Positions 8,975 through 17,487 of a stretch of DNA of 39,982 nucleotides are shown piece after piece. The stretch comes from Pseudomonadota bacterium (lineage in GTDB: Bacteria > Pseudomonadota > Alphaproteobacteria > Sphingomonadales > SMXR01), in the NCBI GenBank assembly GCA_022566215.1, contig JADFJJ010000014.1, positions 1 through 39,982 on the forward strand. Reading direction: 5' to 3'. The notes below the pieces were generated by a model. It made no database searches. It was not told where the DNA came from and worked only from the letters and a program-made list of their open reading frames with translations. The position numbers were made by a program, and so were the translations under genes. Every line of letters begins with the position of its first letter. Position 1 is the stretch's first letter.

Positions 8975-11605
8975 TTAGTTTTTGGCGGTTTTTCCGGCGT
9001 TTTGCAGCCAAATCATCAGCCCGGGCAGCACCAGCAGGGTGGCGATCAGGATCATCACAATGGCCAGCGCCAAGAGGATGCCCATGCTGGCGGTCCCCTG
9101 GTGGGCGGAGATCGCCAGGGTGCCGAACGAGCCGAGCGTAGTGAGCGCGCTCAACAGCACCGCTCTCGGCGTCGAGGAGGATAGCAATTTGGTGTTTTCC
9201 TTTTCCTCCCGGGCCCGGAGAACCAGGTGAATGCCGCTGTCGACCCCGAGCCCGATCAGCAGCGGGATGACGATCACATTGGCGAAATTGAACTTGAGGC
9301 CCAGCAGGGTCATTGCCGCCAGGGTCAGCAAGCCGGCCAGAAAAACCGGGATGGTAATCAACGCGACGCTTGAGGCGCGCCTCAGGATCAGGAACAGGAA
9401 CAGCACCATCGCGACCACCGCAATGGTTGAGGCCTCGATCATCGCGCCCTTGACCACCAGGCCGGAGTTAAAGATCTGCACCGGGCTGCCGGAGGCTTCG
9501 CTGGCGAGCGCGGACACCGCGGCTACGAAACGCTCAAGGTCCCTGGCGGAGCTCAGGTTGGCGCTCGGGAAAACCTCAACCCGGAAGCGGCCATCCTCAG
9601 CAATATAGCGGCTGGTGATTTCCTCCGGCAGGTCGGCCAGCGTGACATAATCGGCGCCCAGCGCCGCATCCAGCTGGTCCACAAGGCGCGGGAAAGTGCT
9701 GAATAGATTTTGCTGCAAAAGCGCTTGTTCAGCGGCGCCGTTTTGCATCTCCACGCCGAAGCCTTCAAGGCTGGCGCTCAATTCCATCGCCGCTGCGGTC
9801 ACCGGCAAGCCGGAGCGCGCCGCCTCCAGGGCCGAGACTTTTTCCCGGAAGGTTGAGACCGCCGCGGCATTTTCCTCCCCCGACGGCGGGGCGGCGGCGC
9901 CGCGGCCGGTGAATACCGGGTTGAGGAAGATCGATATGGTGTCGATCACCTCGAGCTTTTCATCCTGCCGCTCCGGCACATAGCTTTGCAGGATGATCAC
10001 CTCGTCGACCTCCGGCAAGCCGGTCAGGGTATCCTTGAGAGCGGCGGCTTGCTGCTCCCCGGCGGCCAGAATCTGGATCGTATAGGGAGAGGTTTTCTCC
10101 CCGGCCATCAGATCAAAGAAGGTGGTGACCGATTCCGATTTGGGATCTTTCAGGTTGATGGGATCGAAATCAAAATCCGCCTGCGCCGCAAAATAAAGCG
10201 AGGCCAGGCCGAACGCCAGGCCAGCCAGAGCAATCCCGCGGCCGTTTTTGGCAATAAACCCGGCTTCCTGTTTTGCATGGATATTGAAGACCACCTTGCC
10301 TTTCTTGAGCGGCATCAGTTTCAAGAGCGCCGGCAGGAACGTCAGCGAGGTGAAGAACGAGATAAACATTCCGGTCCCGGAGATCAGCCCGAGCTGCGCC
10401 AGGCCAACATAATCGGTCGCCATAAAGGCATAAAACGCCAGCGCCGTGGTCGGGGCGCACAGCGCCAGCGGCGCGCCCACCGTGACCGAGGTTTTGATCA
10501 GCGCCTGATCGACCGGCAGGCCCCCCTGCACTTCCTCCTGATACCTGAGCGAAAAGTGAATCGCGAAATCGATCCCGAGGCCGATAAACAGCACCGCAAA
10601 AGCAATCGAAATGATGTTGAGATAGCCGATCGCCAGAAGGGCAAACGCCCCGGTCCAGATCAACCCGGCAAACAGCGTGGTCAGCGCCGCGAACACCAGC
10701 CGGGCCGAGCGGATGCCAAAACCGAGCACCAGCGCCACCAGGATAAAAGAAAGTGCGCCCGCCAGCATGGCCCCGTCCGCGACACTTTTCAACTCATCCG
10801 AACTGAGCGCCATTTTTCCGGAAAAGCGAATTAAAGTCCCGGTCTCTTGGGCCACTTCACGGGCCGCCGCGCGGGCTCCGGCCAGCGCCGCCTTGGCCGA
10901 TTGCAACTGCGTAAAATCCAGCTCCGGCTGGACGATCAGCAGCCGGCGTTTGGCCTTTGCCAAATCCTCATCATCGAGGAAAATCGCCCGCCACGAGAGC
11001 GCCTGTTCACGGCCGTTGGCGGCGGCCCGGGCGCTGGCGGTGATTGATCCCAGAACCTCGGTTAGTTTGTCCGGCGGGGTATCGCCTTCCGATATCTCCT
11101 CCATCGCTTCGCTGAGAATATCGAACAGACCGCGCAGCGACGGGTCCTCGGAAACCGCGGCCAAAACCGGCTCGGCCGCGGCCAGCTGGTCGGACAAATC
11201 CACCAGCTGGTCAAAATCCAGATAGAGAAAACCGTTTTGATCGAAAAACGCACCGGCGCCCGGCGCATAAACGCTTTTGTATAAACCCTTGCGGGCGCTG
11301 AGATAGGCGGCCAGCAACTCTTGAGCCTCCGCCGCGGCTTCCGGCGTCTCGCCGTCGATGACGATAATAAAGCTGTTGTTGAACTGCGGGAAGGCGGCAT
11401 TAAAATCATGGAAAGTCTGGCGGAACGGCAGTTCCGGGTTGATCATCTCATCGGTATCGGTGTGCACCTCGAGGTTGCCGCCGATGTAAAACGCCGCCAG
11501 GCCGGTCATAATCAGCGAGACCACCACAAACAGCGCCGGCCGCTTGATCGCAAAGCCGGTCAAATTTCTTAGAAAATTATGGATTATTGTTAGGGCTACG
11601 TTCAT
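8975..11605 (-). CDS. hpnN: Hopanoid RND transporter HpnN
   Basis: HpnN is an inner-membrane RND/MMPL-family transporter needed to shuttle hopanoids to the outer membrane. The 876-residue protein shows the usual RND plan: one N-terminal membrane segment (about 25-44), a large periplasmic domain, a block of membrane segments (about 270-460), a further segment near 475-495, a second periplasmic domain, and a final block of membrane segments (about 720-870). The length fits HpnN better than tripartite drug pumps, which exceed 1000 residues. It is divergent from hpnM with only 33 bp between start codons, so the two promoters must overlap the coding regions or each other. Confidence 0.93.
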   Translation of the reverse strand: MNVALTIIHNFLRNLTGFAIKRPALFVVVSLIMTGLAAFYIGGNLEVHTDTDEMINPELPFRQTFHDFNAAFPQFNNSFIIVIDGETPEAAAEAQELLAAYLSARKGLYKSVYAPGAGAFFDQNGFLYLDFDQLVDLSDQLAAAEPVLAAVSEDPSLRGLFDILSEAMEEISEGDTPPDKLTEVLGSITASARAAANGREQALSWRAIFLDDEDLAKAKRRLLIVQPELDFTQLQSAKAALAGARAAAREVAQETGTLIRFSGKMALSSDELKSVADGAMLAGALSFILVALVLGFGIRSARLVFAALTTLFAGLIWTGAFALLAIGYLNIISIAFAVLFIGLGIDFAIHFSLRYQEEVQGGLPVDQALIKTSVTVGAPLALCAPTTALAFYAFMATDYVGLAQLGLISGTGMFISFFTSLTFLPALLKLMPLKKGKVVFNIHAKQEAGFIAKNGRGIALAGLAFGLASLYFAAQADFDFDPINLKDPKSESVTTFFDLMAGEKTSPYTIQILAAGEQQAAALKDTLTGLPEVDEVIILQSYVPERQDEKLEVIDTISIFLNPVFTGRGAAAPPSGEENAAAVSTFREKVSALEAARSGLPVTAAAMELSASLEGFGVEMQNGAAEQALLQQNLFSTFPRLVDQLDAALGADYVTLADLPEEITSRYIAEDGRFRVEVFPSANLSSARDLERFVAAVSALASEASGSPVQIFNSGLVVKGAMIEASTIAVVAMVLFLFLILRRASSVALITIPVFLAGLLTLAAMTLLGLKFNFANVIVIPLLIGLGVDSGIHLVLRAREEKENTKLLSSSTPRAVLLSALTTLGSFGTLAISAHQGTASMGILLALAIVMILIATLLVLPGLMIWLQNAGKTAKN

Positions 11606-11638
11606 ATAAGGCCTGATAAAATAAGCTTAAAGGACGTT

Positions 11639-12295
11639 ATGATTTACCTTAGACGAATTTATGGCAGGTTTTTGCGCCTCTTAAAAGGGCTGGTTACGGC
11701 TTTTGCGCTGGTTTGCCTTTCCGCCTCCGGGGCGGCGGCTTCCGAGGCCACCGGCCTGGTCGAGGCTTTTCATGAAAACCTCCTGACCACCATGCAAAAC
11801 GCCAAAGTCTGGGGGTTTGAAAAGCGCCGCGATTATCTCAGCGGTCCGGTCCGTGTAACCTTCAATTCCGGGATTATGGTGCGGCTCGCCTCCGGTCCCA
11901 ACTGGAAAAAATTCAGCGACCAGCAAAAGGCCGACCTGACTGAGACTTTCTACCAGTTCTCGCTGGCCACCTACGCGTCGCGCTTCAAGGGCTATTCCGG
12001 CCAGCAGTTTGTCACAATAGAGGAAATTCCGATGCGCAAGGGGCGGGTTCTGGTCTCGACCAAACTGGTCAAGGCCAAGGGCGATGAGATCATGATCGGC
12101 TATGTGGTTAACCCGAACGGCGATGGGAGCTACCAGGTGATCGATATTTATCTCAAGGGAAAACATTCCGAGCTGGCCCAGCGCCGCTCCGAATTTTCCC
12201 CGATCATCCGTGATCAGGGTTTTACCGGGCTTCTTTCCCTGCTAAAGCAAAAGGTGCTGAACCTGGAGGCCGAGGCGCTGGAAGCCGCCGAGTAG
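11639..12295 (+). CDS. hpnM: HpnM-type periplasmic lipid-binding protein (MlaC/Ttg2D family)
   Basis: This 218-residue protein has a basic N-terminus followed by a hydrophobic segment and small residues ending near residue 36, a typical Sec signal peptide. The mature part matches the MlaC/toluene-tolerance Ttg2D family, whose members carry phospholipids across the periplasm. Copies linked to hopanoid genes are named HpnM, and a role with HpnN in hopanoid transport is an inference. AAAGGA at 11630-11635 lies just before ATG 11639. Confidence 0.82.
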   Translation: MIYLRRIYGRFLRLLKGLVTAFALVCLSASGAAASEATGLVEAFHENLLTTMQNAKVWGFEKRRDYLSGPVRVTFNSGIMVRLASGPNWKKFSDQQKADLTETFYQFSLATYASRFKGYSGQQFVTIEEIPMRKGRVLVSTKLVKAKGDEIMIGYVVNPNGDGSYQVIDIYLKGKHSELAQRRSEFSPIIRDQGFTGLLSLLKQKVLNLEAEALEAAE

Positions 12296-12332
12296 CGTGT
12301 AAGGCCTCCCCAAGATCATCCTGGAGGGGCGG

Positions 12333-13454
12333 TTGAAAGCCACCAATAGATCTGAGGCTAGGGCCTCGCGTTTTTACTCGCATCCTTTGATGGGGGTGAG
12401 TTTATCAAACCTTTTCCGGCTGTTCAGGTTGTACGGCTGGCCGGAGAAGGGCCACCGCGGAACGGCGTTGATGTTTGTCTTGAGCGCGCTGGTGCGCTTG
12501 CCCTTCGCGCTGCTCGAGGCGGCCTATGTGGCGATGAAGCGGAACGGGGTAAAACCGGACCCGGTTTTCATCATCGGCCATTGGCGCTCCGGCACCACCC
12601 ACCTTTACAATATCATGAGCAAGTCTCCGCGCTTTCATTTTGTCTCGCCGTTCGCCACCGCGCTGCCGGAAGCATTTCTGGTGCTGACCAAATTGTTCCG
12701 CCCGCTGCTGGTCAAGACGCTCCCTGAGGGCCGCTTTATCGATGGCGTGCCGGTCACGGAGGACAGCCCGCAGGAAGACGAGATCGCGCTTTCCAACCTG
12801 ACCGCCAATTCGTTTTTTCACGCGCTCTATTTTCCGAAGGATTTTTACCAGACCTATAACCGCGGGCTGTTCTTCGACGGGGTTCCGAAGAACCAGGTGG
12901 CGGAGTGGGGCGAGCGCCTCAAGGAATTTTACCTGAAGCTCCAGATCGAGGGGGCGGACAGGCGGCTGTTGATCAAAAACCCGGTCTATACCGCGCGGGT
13001 GAAAGAAATTCTGAAGCTCTACCCCAAGGCCAGGTTCATCCACATCCACCGCAACCCCTACAAGATTTTTTTCTCGATGCGGAACTTTTACCAGAAACTG
13101 CTGGCGGAATTTCCGCTGCAGAAGTTTGAGATCAAGAACATCGACGATCATATCCTCAGCGTTTACAGCCGGATGATGGATAACTTCGAGCGTGATACTT
13201 TGGGCCTGCCCAAGGGCCAGTTGATCGAGGTGCGGTTCGAGGATTTGCAAAAAAACCCGCTGAAAGAACTGGAAAAAATTTACCGCGCGCTCGATCTTGG
13301 CGATTTCACCGAAGACAAGGAGACTTACACTAAATATCTGGAAGGGGTTAAGGATTACCGGAAAAACGTCTATAATTTCCCGGAAGAGGATTTGAAAAAG
13401 GTCGAGATTCACTGGCGCAGATTCATCAAGCGGGGGGGCTATTCAAGGCCGTGA
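12333..13454 (+). CDS. PAPS-dependent sulfotransferase
   Basis: This is a 373-residue sulfotransferase-family protein. The 5'-phosphosulfate-binding loop is GHWRSGTTHLYN at about 82-93, and the 3'-phosphate-binding segment FIHIHRNPYKIF has its arginine near 240. A hydrophobic stretch at about 44-66 could tie it to the membrane. The start is TTG 12333, supported by GGAGG at 12323-12327 with 5-nt spacing; no better ATG is near. The 3' end overlaps the GTG of the next gene by 4 nt, so the two are coupled, and hpnM lies just upstream. The acceptor is unknown. A hydroxyl of a hopanoid or another lipid is a reasonable guess from context only. Confidence 0.85.
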   Translation: MKATNRSEARASRFYSHPLMGVSLSNLFRLFRLYGWPEKGHRGTALMFVLSALVRLPFALLEAAYVAMKRNGVKPDPVFIIGHWRSGTTHLYNIMSKSPRFHFVSPFATALPEAFLVLTKLFRPLLVKTLPEGRFIDGVPVTEDSPQEDEIALSNLTANSFFHALYFPKDFYQTYNRGLFFDGVPKNQVAEWGERLKEFYLKLQIEGADRRLLIKNPVYTARVKEILKLYPKARFIHIHRNPYKIFFSMRNFYQKLLAEFPLQKFEIKNIDDHILSVYSRMMDNFERDTLGLPKGQLIEVRFEDLQKNPLKELEKIYRALDLGDFTEDKETYTKYLEGVKDYRKNVYNFPEEDLKKVEIHWRRFIKRGGYSRP

Positions 13455-14557
13455 AGAAGTTTTTGAAAATTGCCGGAGTTTTGTTCCTTGGTGCGATTGG
13501 CATCGGGGTGATCTGGTATTTCCAGAGTCTCAAAATTGAGGGCGACCCGCTGCTCACCGCCTGTTGGGGGGTTGAGGTTTACGATGACCTCACCGGCGAA
13601 AAGGTGGTCGGCGTCGAGGATCTGGATTTCGATCCCGCCACCGGAACTATTTTCCTCTCCGCTTACGACCGCCGCGCAGTGGCGCGTGAAATCGACGAAG
13701 GCAAAGTCACCACCCAGGGCGGAATTTATACCATCAACGTTTCGGACATTACAGATGCAACTTCCTTACAGGTTACCGACATCAGCCGGGCCTTTAAAGA
13801 GGCGGGCAACGAGTTCCGCCCGCATGGGTTTAGTTTAGGGGTTCTTGATGAACAAAAAATGCTTATGGTTATTAATCGAACTGTCCAGACCGGTGATAAT
13901 ATTTTAATCGTTCCAAAAATTTTGTTATTTTCATTATATTCAGAGAAGCTAAACTTGGAACATTCCTTCGAGAGCAAAGGTTATTGTGATCTTTATGATG
14001 TCGTTTTTAAAAGCTACGAAATTGTGGCAACCAATGACCTTTCCAGGTGTTACGATCTTCAAAACAATAATTTAAAGCGGGGGGAGTTGATCCCGTATTA
14101 TGAAAATGTCGTTCCTACCCTTATCAGTTCATCTGATTTGCCTAATGGAATAGCTTACTGGGGTGAAAGCAAATTGGTTTACTCTGAAACCAAAAATAAG
14201 GAACTCATTGTAATTGATTTTTCTAACGGAGGTTTTGATTTTTTGTATGAATTCATAAAAACAAAAGGGTTCCCTGATAATTTGACTGTAGATGAAACCA
14301 ATAATCTAATTGTGGCTGTTTTCCCAAACCTGATTGACTATTTTTTCTTTATGAAATCATGGATAGGCGTGAACAAAAGCCCCAGCGCGGCGTACCGGAT
14401 TTCACCAGAGACTTATGAGCAAACCCTTCTGTTCAAAGATGATGGCGCCATGATTTCCGGGGCGACAGTGGCCTTGCGGGCCGGGGATTATCTCATTCTG
14501 GGTTCGGGCTGGGATGATCATATCGCGATCTGCTCGGGCATGGACGGGCTCGATTGA
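13451..14557 (+). CDS. Membrane-anchored paraoxonase/SMP-30-like beta-propeller protein
   Basis: The 368-residue protein has a single N-terminal hydrophobic segment (about 4-24) and would face the periplasm. The segments DLDFDPATGTIFLSAYD, a central PHGFSLGV and YDVVFKSYEIVATND recall the paraoxonase/SMP-30 six-bladed propeller family, whose members are Ca2+-dependent lactonases or arylesterases. The resemblance is weak, so the function stays open. GTG 13451 overlaps the sulfotransferase stop, and its own TGA shares a base with the ATG of the next gene, giving a three-gene coupled unit. Roughly 13825-14365 is much more AT-rich than the two ends and than all neighbours, although the frame stays open. 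Confidence 0.7.
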   Translation: MKKFLKIAGVLFLGAIGIGVIWYFQSLKIEGDPLLTACWGVEVYDDLTGEKVVGVEDLDFDPATGTIFLSAYDRRAVAREIDEGKVTTQGGIYTINVSDITDATSLQVTDISRAFKEAGNEFRPHGFSLGVLDEQKMLMVINRTVQTGDNILIVPKILLFSLYSEKLNLEHSFESKGYCDLYDVVFKSYEIVATNDLSRCYDLQNNNLKRGELIPYYENVVPTLISSSDLPNGIAYWGESKLVYSETKNKELIVIDFSNGGFDFLYEFIKTKGFPDNLTVDETNNLIVAVFPNLIDYFFFMKSWIGVNKSPSAAYRISPETYEQTLLFKDDGAMISGATVALRAGDYLILGSGWDDHIAICSGMDGLD

Positions 14558-15558
14558 TGGCAATGTTCAAAAAAGCGCTGGTGACCGGCGGGGCGGGGTT
14601 TATCGGCGCGCACCTGGTGGCGCTGCTGGTGAAAGAAGGCGTCAAGGTCACGGTTCTGGATACAGCTGTAAAAACCAAAGGCCTGCCCAAGGAGGTCAAG
14701 GGCTTCAAGGGCTCGATCCTCGATCAACACGTTTTGGAAAAAGCCATGAAAGGCCAGGAATGCGTCTTTCACCTCGCCGCGCTGACCCATCTGTGGGCCA
14801 GGCATAAAAAGGACTTTGCGGCGGTCAATGTTGAAGGCACCCGGAATGTTCTGGCGGCCGCTAAAAAAGCCAAGGTAAAAAAGATTGTCGTGACCTCGAC
14901 CGAGACCATCCTGCGCGGCTGGCGCGATCCCGACCCGTTTCCTATTTCAGAGAATGATCCGGCGCCCGCGCTGGACGACATGGCCGGGCCCTATACCAGA
15001 TCGAAATGGCGGGCCGACCAGCTGGTGAGGGAAGCGGCGAAAAGCGGTCTGCCGGTGGTCAGCGTTTACCCGGCTGTGCCGGTTGGCCCGGGCGATTATA
15101 ATCTCACCGCGCCGACCCGGATGATCCTCGATTTCGTAAAGGGCAAGACCCCGGCATACCTCAACGCGCTTTTGAATTACGTGCCGGTCGGGGATGTCGC
15201 GCGGGGGCATTATCAAGCCGCGATCCTGGGCGCGCCTGGCGGGCGCTATATCCTGGGCGGTGAAAATCTCGCCATGGCGCATTTCCTCGAGCGACTGGAA
15301 GACGTCTCGGGCCAAAAAATGCCGAAACGCCGGGTGCCCTTTGAGCTGGCCTATTCATTCGCGGTTTTGTCCGAGTTTTTGGCCGATGTGATCACCCGAA
15401 AACCCCCGCTGGCCTCGAAAGAAGGGGTGCGGCTGGCCCTGAATCCGTCGTTCGTAACCTCTCAGCTGGCCGCCGACAAGCTCGGCTACCGGCCCTCAGG
15501 GGTAAAACCGGCGCTCAAAGCGACTGTCGAATGGTTCCGGGAAGAGGGTTTGATTTAG
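14557..15558 (+). CDS. hpnA: HpnA-type NAD-dependent epimerase/dehydratase
   Basis: This is an extended short-chain dehydrogenase/reductase of 333 residues. The NAD-binding motif TGGAGFIG is at 10-17 and the catalytic Tyr-Lys pair at Y146 and K150 (YTRSK). It resembles the hopanoid-associated sugar epimerase HpnA, whose exact substrate is not settled, and its place at the end of the hopanoid island agrees. ATG 14557 shares its A with the TGA of the upstream gene. Other extended SDR enzymes such as 3-beta-hydroxysteroid dehydrogenase-like proteins are possible. Confidence 0.72.
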   Translation: MAMFKKALVTGGAGFIGAHLVALLVKEGVKVTVLDTAVKTKGLPKEVKGFKGSILDQHVLEKAMKGQECVFHLAALTHLWARHKKDFAAVNVEGTRNVLAAAKKAKVKKIVVTSTETILRGWRDPDPFPISENDPAPALDDMAGPYTRSKWRADQLVREAAKSGLPVVSVYPAVPVGPGDYNLTAPTRMILDFVKGKTPAYLNALLNYVPVGDVARGHYQAAILGAPGGRYILGGENLAMAHFLERLEDVSGQKMPKRRVPFELAYSFAVLSEFLADVITRKPPLASKEGVRLALNPSFVTSQLAADKLGYRPSGVKPALKATVEWFREEGLI

Positions 15559-15572
15559 TTGGTAATTTTTCC

Positions 15573-15675
15573 ACCCCCTCACCCCACCCCTCTCCCACGG
15601 GGGGAGAGGGAGCTTTAAATGGAGCCCTCAATAGAATCCCCTCTCCCTTGAGGGGAGAGGGTAGGGTGAGGGTGA
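15573..15675. repeat. GC-rich inverted-repeat element, copy A
   Basis: The element begins ACCCCCTCACCCC and ends with the inverse GGGTGAGGGTG. Inside it has a second palindrome CCTCTCCC-TTGA-GGGGAGAGG. Similar units occur at 27041-27142, 27501-27630 and 39851-39982. Here it sits between the convergent hpnA and aminotransferase genes, where its hairpins could end transcription from both sides. Confidence 0.85.
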
Positions 15676-15688
15676 CACATAAAATGAT

Positions 15689-17095
15689 TTAACCCGCCGG
15701 GATAAGGTCGTTTTTTGATAGGTTCCCCAGCACATCATCGAAGGCGTCTTTCAGCAGGCCAACGATCTCATCGATATCCGCTTCCGAGACGATCAGCGGC
15801 GGCGCCAGCGCGATGGTGGTGACCGAAGGCAGGTTGCGGCAGAGCAGGCCCCGCTTATAGGCGGCCTGCTGGATGCGCATCGGGATTTTGCGCTCCACGT
15901 CGAAGAACGCCTTTTTCTCCCGGTCTGCGATCAGCTGGATTCCAGCCAGCAATCCACACCCCCTGACCTCGCCGACATGGGGGCTGTCCCGGAACGCTTT
16001 TTTAAGCTGGCGGTGGAGGTAGCCGCCCATTATCCGGGCATTTTCAACCAGGCCTTCCCGTTCCACAATCTCGAGGTTTTTGAGCGCCACCGCGCAGCCG
16101 ACCGGATGGCCGGAATAGGTGTAGCCGTGGGCGAAGTTGCCGGTTTGCTCAGAGCCTTCCTTCAAGACCTCCCAAATCTCATCGGTGAGATGAGCGGCGG
16201 ACAGCGGGAAATAGCCCGAGGTCAGGCCCTTGGCCGAGGACATCAGATCCGGCGTGATGTTGAAAATCTCCGAACCGAAGGTAGCGCCGAGCCGCCCGTA
16301 GCCGCAAATCACCTCATCGGCGATCATCAGGATGTCATGTTTTTTCAGGACTTTTTGCACCGCCTCGAAATAACCGGGTGGCGGCGCCACCACCCCGCCG
16401 GCGCCGCTCACCGGCTCGGCGATAAAGGCGCCGATGGTCTCCGGACCTTCTTGCAAAATCAAATCCTCGAGCGCCTCAACCATGCGCGCCGCGAACGCGT
16501 CCTCGCTCTCACCGGCCCCGGCGTTCCGGTAATAGTGCGGCATTTCGGTGTGGCGGACCTCCGGAATGGGAAGGTTGTAGGGGGCATGGAACGAGGGCAG
16601 CCCGGTCAGGCTGGCCGTGGAGATCGAAGTGCCGTGATAGGAAAACCAGCGCGAGATGATCTTTTTCTTCTCCGGGCGGCCTTTGATGTAATTGTAATGC
16701 CAGACCACCTTCAACAGCGTGTCATTGGCGTCCGACCCGGAACAGCCAAAGAAAACCCGGTTCAGGCTGCCCGGCGTCATGGCGCTCAGCTTCTCCGCCA
16801 GCAGGATTTCCGGCGGGTTGGCCATGCCGGAAAAACTGTGGAAATAGCTCAAATTTTCCGCCGCCTTTTTCATCACCTCGGCGAGTTCTTCGCGGCCATA
16901 GCCGACGTTGACGCACCACAGCCCGGCCAGGCCGTCGATCAGCTGCTTGCCGGTGACGTCGGTGATCCGGATGCCCTGGCCGCTCTCCATGATTTTCGGC
17001 CCCTCGGCCAGCAGGTCGGCGATATTGGTCTGCGGATGCAGCAGGTGTTTTTGGTCGGCATCGGCCAGATCATCATAACGGCGGATATTTTTCAT
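15689..17095 (-). CDS. Class III (omega) aminotransferase
   Basis: This PLP-dependent fold-type I aminotransferase has 468 residues from ATG 17095, which follows a GGGGGAAG ribosome binding site; the frame is open 23 codons further but without a better start. The PLP lysine is K289 in SSAKGLTSG, preceded by the cofactor-binding IADEVICGYGR. Overall it looks like pyruvate-dependent putrescine/beta-alanine/omega-amino-acid transaminases. It diverges from the arginine-succinyltransferase genes, so it may act on an arginine, lysine or polyamine intermediate, perhaps standing in for AstC. HpnO is another class III enzyme and cannot be fully excluded. Confidence 0.82.
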   Translation of the reverse strand: MKNIRRYDDLADADQKHLLHPQTNIADLLAEGPKIMESGQGIRITDVTGKQLIDGLAGLWCVNVGYGREELAEVMKKAAENLSYFHSFSGMANPPEILLAEKLSAMTPGSLNRVFFGCSGSDANDTLLKVVWHYNYIKGRPEKKKIISRWFSYHGTSISTASLTGLPSFHAPYNLPIPEVRHTEMPHYYRNAGAGESEDAFAARMVEALEDLILQEGPETIGAFIAEPVSGAGGVVAPPPGYFEAVQKVLKKHDILMIADEVICGYGRLGATFGSEIFNITPDLMSSAKGLTSGYFPLSAAHLTDEIWEVLKEGSEQTGNFAHGYTYSGHPVGCAVALKNLEIVEREGLVENARIMGGYLHRQLKKAFRDSPHVGEVRGCGLLAGIQLIADREKKAFFDVERKIPMRIQQAAYKRGLLCRNLPSVTTIALAPPLIVSEADIDEIVGLLKDAFDDVLGNLSKNDLIPAG

Positions 17096-17209
17096 TGCTT
17101 CCCCCTGGGGTCCAGATCCCAATTGAACAGCCGCCAGATGGCAGTAATTTTCCCGGCCCGTCAATGGCTTTTTCGATCAAATTCATTGGCATCCGCCGTC
17201 AGCTGTATC

Positions 17210-17474
17210 AGAGCATACTAACCCCAAATGGAATTATTTGACCGGGAATATTTTTCTGCCTGGCCAGGCAGTCCGGGCGAGGTGGTGTAATCACCATAAG
17301 TCCGGACTAACGCAGACCAGGCACAAAAAGAACCCGGCAGAAACTGTGGGCAACAGACGGCACGGAAAGGCGTCAGGGTCTTTCCATGATGTGCCGCATC
17401 ATGTTCAAAACCCTTCCTGTTTCCCTCTTGTCTGTTGCCCATCAAATTGTTTCCATTTGGGGTTAATATGCTCT
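17210..17474 (+). repeat. 265-bp structured element, copy 1
   Basis: The ends form a long inverted repeat, 17210-17241 with 17442-17474; 21 of the outer 22 positions pair. Inside are: hairpin CTGCCT-GGCC-AGGCAG at 17256-17271; stem TCCGG/CCGGA (17272-17276 with 17302-17306) enclosing TGGTG-TAAT-CACCA (17283-17296); a perfect 12-bp stem 17347-17358 with 17430-17441 that abuts the closing stem; and, within it, GGAAAG/CTTTCC (17364-17369 with 17380-17385) and ATGATG/CATCAT (17386-17391 with 17397-17402). A diverged copy of the same length lies inverted at 27904-28168. It sits between the divergent aminotransferase and M20 genes and ends 13 nt before the M20 ATG. It could be a structured leader RNA or a foldable mobile repeat. 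Confidence 0.85.
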
Positions 17475-17487
17475 AAAACTGCCGGTC

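Noticed and set aside
15573-15675. The repeated GC-rich words as a CRISPR array
   Set aside because: There are no regularly spaced direct repeats with unique spacers; the units are inverted repeats, and no cas gene is present.
15689-17095. Reading the class III aminotransferase as HpnO of hopanoid synthesis
   Set aside because: Its sequence style is that of omega/putrescine-pyruvate transaminases and it faces the ast genes; a repeat separates it from the hopanoid cluster. Not fully excluded.
15977-17221. A 414-codon plus-strand frame opposite the aminotransferase
   Set aside because: The aminotransferase shows all its motifs on the minus strand, and the plus frame has only shadow-type composition.
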